64,000 nucleotides of DNA from Micromonospora sp. WMMD1102 (GTDB lineage: Bacteria; Actinomycetota; Actinomycetes; Mycobacteriales; Micromonosporaceae): the NCBI RefSeq assembly GCF_029626265.1, contig NZ_JARUBN010000001.1, positions 5,583,001-5,647,000 on the forward strand, written 5' to 3'. The notes under the pieces are model-generated. The model was not told the DNA's origin and did no database searches. It was given only the letters and a program-made list of their open reading frames with translations. Both the position numbers and the translations under genes were made by a program. Positions 35,161 through 41,843 of this stretch are shown piece after piece. Numbering within the stretch: position 1 is the first letter of the stretch; the number at the start of each line of letters is the position of its first letter.

Positions 35161-36347
35161 GCACCGTCCCCGGCCGCCCGGCTGGACGTCGACGGCGCTA
35201 CCTGCTGGTCGTGGCGGTGGCTGTCGTCGCCGTGCTCGGGGGCGGTGCCTTCCTGGTGGTGCGCTCCATCCCGGAGTACCGCACCGCGCTGCTCGTCGAC
35301 ACCTCGGTGGACCCGGCGGGCGGCGACTTCGCCGAGATCGCCGCCGCGGTGGGCGCCGCGGCGCAGAACTCCGCCGACGACGACGCGCTGTCGCTGCGCC
35401 GGTTCGGCGGTCGCTGCGCCGACGCCGGCAACACCGCACAGGTGGTGGAGGTCGGCACCGGCCGGGCCTCGGAGATCGCCGGGGCGGTACGCGGGCTCAC
35501 CCCCGACGGCCAGCCGACGCTGCTCGCCGGCATCCTCGCGGCGATCGACGACTTCGCCGACCCGTACCCCTTCCGGGGCAGCAAGGGAAACCGGATCGTC
35601 GTGGTCTCCCGACACGGCGTCGACGGGTGCGACCCCGATCCCGCCAAGGTGGCCGCCGCGATCCGGGACCGGGTCGGCGAAGCCGGACTCGACCTCGACT
35701 TCAGGTTCGTTGGCTACCAGGTGCCGGCCGAGCAGCGCCCGGTGCTGACCCAGGTGGCCTCGGCGACCGGCGCACCGGAGCCGACCTTCCCGGAAACCGC
35801 CGACGATCTCACCGCCGTGCTCAAGCAGTTCACCATCCCGCGCTCGCCCGACGCCGCCCCGGTGGCGATTCCCACCCCCGACCCCACCGCCGACTGGAAG
35901 CCGTACCGGAACACCGGGGGTGGTTACGCCCTGCGCTACCCGCCCAACTGGTCCACCCAGGAGTGCGAGACGGACCTCTGGCTCGCGCACGTCCCCGAAC
36001 TGCTGCCCGGATGCCTCGGCACCGACTTCTTCTTCTTCCTCGCCTGGGTCCGGGTCCAGGAGCCCGACCAGGCCTTCAGCGGCCCCTACGACGAGGAGAC
36101 CTTCGACGACATCGAGGTCCGGGACGTCACCGTCGACGGCGTCGCCGGCAAGCGCCACTCCGCCGTCTGGGCGAAGGAGGACATCATCGGGCGGGCCGCC
36201 GTGGGCACGGCTGTCGTCCGGTACGTCGTGCCGGCCAACGGACGGGTGTACACGATCAGCTACGAGAACGATCCGGACTCGGCCGGCGCGGCCGACCTGC
36301 TGGAGAAGTTCGACCTGATGGTCACGAAGACGTTCAGTTTCAGCTGA
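35157..36347 (+). CDS. Gene C: membrane-anchored vWA-like protein with C-terminal PsbP-like domain
   Basis: 396 residues; ATGA overlap with gene B. Basic N-terminus (RRRR), signal-anchor helix ~14-36, vWA-like domain ~44-225 (LLVDTSVDPAG, DALSLRRFGGRCAD, GILAAIDDFADPYPF, NRIVVVSRHGVDGCD, DFRFVGYQV) aligning throughout with gene B, including two Cys positions (GGxC and DxCD). Residues ~245-396 are a PsbP/lipoprotein-like domain (YRNTGGGYALRYPPNW, VDGVAGKRHSAVW, VYTISYEND). No amyloid motif. It is probably the extracytoplasmic partner of gene B. The stop codon lies inside a hairpin repeat. Confidence 0.75.
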   Translation: MSTVPGRPAGRRRRYLLVVAVAVVAVLGGGAFLVVRSIPEYRTALLVDTSVDPAGGDFAEIAAAVGAAAQNSADDDALSLRRFGGRCADAGNTAQVVEVGTGRASEIAGAVRGLTPDGQPTLLAGILAAIDDFADPYPFRGSKGNRIVVVSRHGVDGCDPDPAKVAAAIRDRVGEAGLDLDFRFVGYQVPAEQRPVLTQVASATGAPEPTFPETADDLTAVLKQFTIPRSPDAAPVAIPTPDPTADWKPYRNTGGGYALRYPPNWSTQECETDLWLAHVPELLPGCLGTDFFFFLAWVRVQEPDQAFSGPYDEETFDDIEVRDVTVDGVAGKRHSAVWAKEDIIGRAAVGTAVVRYVVPANGRVYTISYENDPDSAGAADLLEKFDLMVTKTFSFS

Positions 36348-36410
36348 GGTGTAAGGAAGGGCCCCTTCTTATCGCTTTTTGTATAAGAAGGGGCCCTTCC
36401 TTACACCTCA
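36345..36410. repeat. Perfect 28-bp hairpin repeat, bidirectional terminator
   Basis: TGAGGTGTAAGGAAGGGCCC continues to CTTCTTAT and is perfectly repeated in inverse after the 10-base loop CGCTTTTTGT. It lies between convergent genes C and dgt and includes the stop codon of gene C. Related copies occur at 49459 and 50589, so this is a dispersed palindromic family, probably also ending transcription from both sides. Confidence 0.85.
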
Positions 36411-36494
36411 GACATCCGTGCACACAGCCGGGCCAGCGGACCACGCGACCGCGGCGTCTGCCGCCCGCCGAGGGCCGCGGCGGTCGGCGCACGC

Positions 36495-37754
36495 TCAACG
36501 GGGGCCGGAGCCGAGCCGTTGGTGCCAGGCGACCGCCGCCGGGTCGGTGAGCGAGGCGACCTGGTCGACCACCACCCGCAGCCGGGCGGCGTCGTCCGGC
36601 GCCGCCTTCCACAGTGGCGCGAAGACCGGGTCGAGCGCGTCCGGCGCCCGGTTCAGCAGCGCCGTCACCAGCTCGGTCAGGATCTCCCGCTGCCGCTCGT
36701 ACCACTGGAGGGCGCCGGGACGCCGCATCACGTAGCGCAGCGCCATCCCCTTGAGCAGCGCACACTCGGCGCGGATCCGCCGGGGTACGACGAGTTCGGC
36801 GGCGTACCGGCACAGCGGGCCGGTGCCGTGCCGCCGCTCGGTCGCCTCGACCGCCGCCGCCACGAAGCGCCCGGTCAGCACGCTTGTGCTCGCCTTCAAC
36901 GCGGCCAGCGCCCGGTGACTGCCGTCGTACTCGCGCAGCGGGGCGAGCACCGGGTCGGCGAGCAGCCCGGACAGCACCTCGGCCAGGTAGTCCGCCGACT
37001 CGGTCGAGTACCGCCCGGCGACGTCGGCGCAGAGCGCGGCCCGCTCGTCCGGGTCGCCCCGCAACTGGGTCAGGCGCAGCCGCAGGTAGCCGCCGTGGAT
37101 GCCGTCCTCCACGTCGTGCACCGAGTACGCCACGTCGTCGGCCCAGTCCATCACCTGGGCCTCCAGGCAGCGTACGTCGCCGTCCGGGGCGCCCCGGCGC
37201 AGCCAGTCGAAGGTGTCGGCGTCGTCGGCGTACACCCCGAACTTGCGCTGCCCCGGGCGGCGTGGCCACGGGTACTTGCAGACGGCGTCCAGGGCGGCCC
37301 GGGTCAGGTTGAGCCCGGCGGAGGTGCCGTCCGGGCCGTACACCTTGGCTTCCAGCCGGGTCAGTACCCGCAGTGTCTGCGCGTTGCCCTCGAAGCCGCC
37401 GCAGTCGGCGGTGAGCACGTCGAGCGCGGCCTCGCCGTTGTGCCCGAACGGCGGGTGCCCGAGGTCGTGCGCCAGCCCGGCCACGTCCACGATGTCGGGG
37501 TCGCAGCCGAGCCGGCCGCCCATCTCGCGGGCGATCTGGGCGACCTCCAGCGAGTGGGTGAGCCGGGTCCGGAGGAAGTCGTCGGTGCCGGCGGTGTGCA
37601 CCTGGGTCTTGGCGGCCAGCCGCCGGAACGCCGCCGAGTGCAGCACCCGGGCACGATCCCGCTGGTACGGGCTCCGCCCGTAGCCGCTGTCCTTCGCCGG
37701 CTCGGCCACCCGGCGCTCCGCGTCGGGCTGGCTGAGCACGTCACCGATCCTCAC
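36495..37754 (-). CDS. dgt: Deoxyguanosinetriphosphate triphosphohydrolase-like protein
   Basis: 419 residues from GTG (VRIGDVLSQPDAERR). HD-domain phosphohydrolase: RLTHSLEVAQIAREM, GLAHDLGHPPFGHNGE (HD), EAQVMDWADDVAYSVHDVEDG (late Asp). The N-terminal PAKDSGYGRSPYQRDRARV and QVHTAGTDDF are typical of bacterial Dgt. It hydrolyses dNTP to deoxynucleoside and triphosphate. The final ~60 residues recur as a broken copy at 41469-41690. Confidence 0.93.
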   Translation of the reverse strand: MRIGDVLSQPDAERRVAEPAKDSGYGRSPYQRDRARVLHSAAFRRLAAKTQVHTAGTDDFLRTRLTHSLEVAQIAREMGGRLGCDPDIVDVAGLAHDLGHPPFGHNGEAALDVLTADCGGFEGNAQTLRVLTRLEAKVYGPDGTSAGLNLTRAALDAVCKYPWPRRPGQRKFGVYADDADTFDWLRRGAPDGDVRCLEAQVMDWADDVAYSVHDVEDGIHGGYLRLRLTQLRGDPDERAALCADVAGRYSTESADYLAEVLSGLLADPVLAPLREYDGSHRALAALKASTSVLTGRFVAAAVEATERRHGTGPLCRYAAELVVPRRIRAECALLKGMALRYVMRRPGALQWYERQREILTELVTALLNRAPDALDPVFAPLWKAAPDDAARLRVVVDQVASLTDPAAVAWHQRLGSGPR

Positions 37755-37773
37755 CCGGGCGCCCTCGCCGCCG

Positions 37774-38127
37774 TCAACTCCGCTGGGCGAGTACGCAGAA
37801 CTCGTTGCCCTCCGGGTCGGCCAGCACCGTCCAGCCCTCGTCCGGCATCTGCCCGACGTCGACGTGCCGGGCGCCCATGTTGACCAGCCGCTCGACCTCG
37901 GCCTCCTGGTCGGCCGGGCGCAGGTCGATGTGCAGCCGGTTCTTCGTCTCCTTGCCCTCCGGCACCGGCACGAAGACCAGGCCGGGCAGCGTCTCCGGGG
38001 TCCGGCGGATCTCGACCTCGTCCGGCAGCTCGTTGACGATCTGGTAGCCGAGCGCCTCGGCCCACCAGCGCGCGAGCCGGGCCGGATCGGCCGCGTCGAC
38101 CACCAGGTTCTCCCACACGCTGCCCAT
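37774..38127 (-). CDS. VOC (glyoxalase/bleomycin-resistance) family protein
   Basis: 117 residues from ATG (MGSVWENLVVDA); a GTG eight codons upstream is an alternative. Glyoxalase-like beta-alpha-beta-beta-beta halves: ENLVVDAADPARLARWWAEALGY, FVPVPEGKETKNRLHIDLRP, DEGWTVLADPEGNEFCVL (metal Glu region). Subtype not identifiable. Lies 19 bases before dgt in the same direction. Confidence 0.87.
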   Translation of the reverse strand: MGSVWENLVVDAADPARLARWWAEALGYQIVNELPDEVEIRRTPETLPGLVFVPVPEGKETKNRLHIDLRPADQEAEVERLVNMGARHVDVGQMPDEGWTVLADPEGNEFCVLAQRS

Positions 38128-38571
38128 GGGCCACACTCCGTCACTCGTCACGAGGGGAAACGACGTTCGGGTGTCGATCAGGTTACGCCCGGGTTCCCGG
38201 CTCCGCGCGCCGTCGGACGCTCCGACACACTACGCGGTTGACCTGCGCCTGGGCGCGCAACCGCCGAACAGCCGAGAGTTGTCGGACGATTGCCGATCGT
38301 CACGGGGACGACGCCGGGACCTTGCTCGGTGTAGCGTGCCGGAGTCGGTAGGTTACCGGACTGGAACCACCGACGGCGAGGGTGATCGGCGAGTAGCGGG
38401 CGGCGCTCCCCTCGACACCCCGAACCCGAGCGGCGGGTCGGGCCGGACGAGCACCGGCAGCGCCCCCGGAGGGGACCCGGCGACGTCGACCGGCAACGAG
38501 GCCACCGGCGGAGAAGCGACGGCACCGAGCAAAGTCCAGCGGCACGGACCAACGCCGAAGGAGAGTCACCA
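38128..38571. other. Intergenic region upstream of the roadblock gene
   Basis: 444 bases between divergent genes with no coding region I can support. It should hold promoters for both the VOC/dgt unit and the roadblock gene. GAAGGAGAG ending about 38565 is the ribosome site of the latter. Confidence 0.5.
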
Positions 38572-39078
38572 GTGAACACTGATGCCGCCCTGCTGGCCGA
38601 ACTGCACCGGTTGCGGCGCGCCGTGCCGGAGATATCGGGTGCCCTGCTGGCTGCCGTGGACGGGCTGCTCGTCGCCGGCGACCTGCCCGGAACAGATCCA
38701 CATCACGTCGCCGCCCTCTCGGCCGCCAACCTCGGCATCGGTGACCGCTTCGCCCACCTGGTCGGGGACGGGCCGCTGCGGGAGTCGGTGGTCCGGGGCG
38801 CCGACGGCTGTGTGGTCGTCTATCCGGCCGGCGAGAACGGGATCCTGACCGTCCTCGTCCACCCGGCCGCCGACCTGGCGCGGCTGCACGCCGAGGCCCG
38901 GCCGGCCGCCCAGCGACTCGGCGCGCTCTGGGACGCCCTCCGAGAGCCGACCGTGGCGACCGCGATCCCGCCGGCCACCGACCCGGACGCACCCCTGGCC
39001 ACCCGTACTCCGATGGCCGCGCTTCCCGCCGGCCTCTGGTCCTCCCCCGGCGGCCGGCGCTCCCCCGGCCGGCAGTAG
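38572..39078 (+). CDS. Roadblock/LC7-like protein
   Basis: 168 residues from GTG with GAAGGAGAG upstream. Residues ~5-115 have the roadblock pattern: LRRAVPEISGALLAAVDGLLVAGD, HHVAALSAANLGIGDRF, GCVVVYPAGENGILTVLV, LARLHAEARPAA. Such proteins regulate small Ras-like GTPases in actinomycete conservons. None of the usual conservon partners (histidine kinase, DUF742, GTPase) is nearby, so it is an orphan. The last ~50 residues are Pro/Ala-rich. Confidence 0.75.
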   Translation: MNTDAALLAELHRLRRAVPEISGALLAAVDGLLVAGDLPGTDPHHVAALSAANLGIGDRFAHLVGDGPLRESVVRGADGCVVVYPAGENGILTVLVHPAADLARLHAEARPAAQRLGALWDALREPTVATAIPPATDPDAPLATRTPMAALPAGLWSSPGGRRSPGRQ

Positions 39079-39223
39079 GACCTCGGGGCCGCCGACCGCC
39101 CCGAACAAGAAGTCGACGCCGTGCGCGAGGTGCAGGCTGCGACGGCAGCCGGGCACAACGACGCATCGACGGCAACTCGTTCGACCAGATCATCCTTGGC
39201 GTGGACGGGTCCAACCCCGATTG

Positions 39224-40129
39224 GTGAATCGATCTTCGACCGGTCGCCGGCCCACTCGCACCGGTACGGTGTGGATCTGCTGGCGGCTGGCTCCGGCTTT
39301 GGCGTCCATCGTGACCCTCGGCCTTCGGCTGTTATCGCTGCGGGCCACCGTGGCGGTCGATCCAGATCAGCTCGGCCGGCCGGGCGAACGCGTGCAGCCG
39401 AAGCTCGGTCACATGGAGAGCGGTCGTTACCAGCAGTTTCCCGACGACATCGCCGCCGTGCTGCGCGCCTGCGGCGCCCAGCAGCCGGCCATCGACCGAC
39501 TCACCACACTCGCCGGCCGCGCCGACTCTCGATCGTGGTGGGCACCCTGGGCCAACGTCGTACCCGACTGGTTCCGGACGTACGTCGGCCTCGAAGGTCT
39601 CGCCGACGGCGCGTTCGTCTTCGAGTCCATGGTGATCCCCGGCCTGTTGCAGACCGAGGCGTACGCCCAAGCGCTGACCCTGGGCACCGGATTCGTTCGA
39701 CCCGACCACGCCGAACGGTTCGTGTCGTTCCGGCAGGCACGGGCGCGGCGGCTCACCGACGAGGACAGCCCGCTGACCCTGCACGCGGTGATCGGCGAGG
39801 CGGCGCTACGGCTGCGCGTCAACGGCGACGAGACCCGGCGTGCCCAGCTCGTCCACCTGGTCACCATGTCCGAACTTCCGAACGTCACCGTCCAGGTTCT
39901 CCGTCCCGAGGACGGCCCGCACGCAGCAGGCGCGATCGGCAAGTTCGTTGTGCTGGAGTTCGGTCACGTCCGACCCATCGCCTACTCCGAACTACTGGAC
40001 GGGGCGATGTACGTGCAGGATCCGGACGGCGTGCGGACCTATAGCATGGTGGGAGACAACCTGCGCCAGGTCGCGCTCTCGCCGGCAGACTCGCGCGCCC
40101 TGATCCGGGAGCTGGCCGGCGCGGAATAG
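39224..40129 (+). CDS. DUF5753-family regulator with damaged N-terminal HTH
   Basis: DUF5753 is clear from about 39530 to the end (SWWAPWANVVPDWFRTYVGLE, VIPGLLQTEAYAQAL, VIGEAALRL, NVTVQVLRPEDGPHAA, DPDGVRTYSMV). The preceding part should be an Xre-type helix-turn-helix but only a remnant is readable (DQLGRPGERVQPKLGHMESG), and 39080-39355 does not look like a normal N-terminus. Translation might start at 39413 (MESGRYQQF). Possibly a decaying gene; the DUF397 partner follows. Confidence 0.6.
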   Translation: MNRSSTGRRPTRTGTVWICWRLAPALASIVTLGLRLLSLRATVAVDPDQLGRPGERVQPKLGHMESGRYQQFPDDIAAVLRACGAQQPAIDRLTTLAGRADSRSWWAPWANVVPDWFRTYVGLEGLADGAFVFESMVIPGLLQTEAYAQALTLGTGFVRPDHAERFVSFRQARARRLTDEDSPLTLHAVIGEAALRLRVNGDETRRAQLVHLVTMSELPNVTVQVLRPEDGPHAAGAIGKFVVLEFGHVRPIAYSELLDGAMYVQDPDGVRTYSMVGDNLRQVALSPADSRALIRELAGAE

Positions 40130-40143
40130 CCCCGGAGGTCCCC

Positions 40144-40350
40144 GTGTCCAGCCCCGATCTGAGCACCGCCCGCTGGTTCAAGAGCAGCCGCAGCACCAAT
40201 AACGGCGACTGTGTCGAGTGCGCGATCCTCCCCGCCCACGTCGCCGTACGCGACAGCAAGGACCAGGGCGGGCCGGTGCTCCTCATTTCCCCGGCTCAGT
40301 GGTCCACCTTCGTCCGCGCCGCTGCCACCGACTCCCTTCCAAGCTGCTGA
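40144..40350 (+). CDS. DUF397 protein, partner of DUF5753 regulator
   Basis: 68 residues from GTG with CCCGGAGG upstream. Contains the DUF397 pattern ARWFKSSRSTNNGDCVECA, HVAVRDSKDQGGPVL, WSTFVRAA. In actinomycetes these proteins (BldB-like) are encoded beside Xre/DUF5753 regulators and affect development or secondary metabolism. Fifteen bases separate it from the upstream regulator. Confidence 0.88.
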   Translation: MSSPDLSTARWFKSSRSTNNGDCVECAILPAHVAVRDSKDQGGPVLLISPAQWSTFVRAAATDSLPSC

Positions 40351-40478
40351 CACGCGATCGAGCCGACCGCTCGGTGACAGGCTCCCAGCAAGCCACGCTC
40401 CACATGGCTGCCTTAGGCAGGCGTCCATCCACCACCGAGCCCGGTCAGCGACCGCATGACGGTGAGGCCGAACGCTGA

Positions 40479-41399
40479 CTACTCCTCGAAGAATTCCTCA
40501 TCGACCTGCTTGAGGTCGAAGGTCTCGCGGACGGACGTACCGACGTTATACCTGACCATGAGCCTGGTCAGCTCAAGACCATCGATCAGCACGAGGCGCA
40601 TCGCGACACTCTCGGCGAACTGTCGTGCCCCCGGGCTGTATCGTCCGGTGGTAACGAAAACCCCGCGACTTGTCTGCGCGCCCTGGAGGGCGCCCACAAA
40701 AGCCTGAATCTCGGGTCGGTTCACCGTCGCGCTCTTGTCATATCGCTTCGCCTGCACGCCCACCAACTCCAACCCGAGGGCGTCCTGGCGAACGAGTCCA
40801 TTCAGCCCTGCATCGCCGGGCTTCCCGGTGTGCTCGGTCAAAGACTCGCGCCCGCCGTAGCCCATTGCCTGCAAGAGCCGCAGCGCGAGGCGCTCGAGGA
40901 AGGCTGGCGGCTGGGCAAGCACCCGTTCAAGTAGCTCACTGGCGACTGCGGCGTCTGCCGCCCGAACCAGTTGCCCAACTGCCTCGCTAGGTGAGATCTC
41001 ACTGGCGGTAATCGCCTCGTCAGCCGGATCAGCGGGATCGTCCGGAGAGGATGTCTTTGGTGTCCGGAAGGCTTGGTACTCGGGAAAGGTAAAGAGCAGC
41101 GTCATGTCGACCCGCTGAGGATTCTTCGCCAGAACCTCCTCACCACGTGGAGTGAGTGCGTACTGTGCCCGTGCCGGTCTGGACACAAGGCCGGCCTTCG
41201 TCATGTGCGTGAGCGCCCACGCGATGCGGTTGGAGTAGGTTGTCTGCTTACCACTCGGCAGCAACTGCGCCTGATCGTCCTCGTCAACTTCGAGCGCATC
41301 AGCGACCGACGCTCGGATCTCCGATAGGGAGCGCGGCTTCCCGCCCTCGAGAGCTGCCAGCGCAGGGCGCATGATCGTTTGAAAGTCAGGAACAGCCAC
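40479..41399 (-). CDS. Mrr-type restriction endonuclease
   Basis: 306 residues. N-terminal winged-helix Mrr_N (MAVPDFQTIMRPALAALEGG, RIAWALTHMTKAGLV, YALTPRGEEVL), linker, then PD-(D/E)xK Mrr catalytic domain: ALRLLQAMGYGG, GDAGLNGLV (Asp) and LVGVQAKRYDKS (QxK), GVFVTTGRYSPGARQFAE. Mrr cleaves modified foreign DNA. Base composition is clearly lower in GC than its neighbours and it sits in the patch bounded by the dgt duplication, both pointing to transfer. Confidence 0.9.
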   Translation of the reverse strand: MAVPDFQTIMRPALAALEGGKPRSLSEIRASVADALEVDEDDQAQLLPSGKQTTYSNRIAWALTHMTKAGLVSRPARAQYALTPRGEEVLAKNPQRVDMTLLFTFPEYQAFRTPKTSSPDDPADPADEAITASEISPSEAVGQLVRAADAAVASELLERVLAQPPAFLERLALRLLQAMGYGGRESLTEHTGKPGDAGLNGLVRQDALGLELVGVQAKRYDKSATVNRPEIQAFVGALQGAQTSRGVFVTTGRYSPGARQFAESVAMRLVLIDGLELTRLMVRYNVGTSVRETFDLKQVDEEFFEE

Positions 41400-41468
41400 G
41401 ATCAGAGACTAGCGGCCTTCGTGTTGGCCCAAGGTGACGAGTCGAACCAAGGCCATCGCTGGTCGTTG

Positions 41469-41690
41469 TCAGGAGATGGTCAGCCGCCCGTGCCAGGCGA
41501 CCGCTTTCGGGTCGGTGAGCGAGGCGACCTGGTCGACCACCATCCGCAGCCCGGCGGCGTCGTCCGGTGCCGCCTTCCACAGTGGCCCGAAGACCGGGTC
41601 GGGGCGCGTCCGGCTTCCGGTCCAGCAGCGCCGTCACCAGCTCGGTCAGGATCTCCCGCTGCCGCTCGTACCACTGGCGAGCAGCGGGGC
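41469..41690 (-). pseudogene. Broken copy of the dgt 3' end
   Basis: Aligns with 36510-36705 of dgt at roughly nine in ten bases. WYERQREILTELVTALLDRKPDA is readable (dgt has the same with LLNRAPDA), then an extra G near 41600 shifts the frame; the following frame continues LWKAAPDDAAGLRMVVDQVA to a TGA at 41471-41469. Only the C-terminal ~65 codons are present. 41691-41843 shows nothing else. Confidence 0.85.
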
Positions 41691-41843
41691 GCGCCCGTCG
41701 GGGCCCACCGACGCCGGCCGGCCATCGAGGCACGGCAACAACGGCCCGTCGAGGCCGACCACCGACGGGCGGCGGCCCGGCGCCGGTGGGAGCGGCGTTG
41801 GTCCCACCGGCACCGGGTCGACGAGTCTGCGGCGTAGCGGCGG

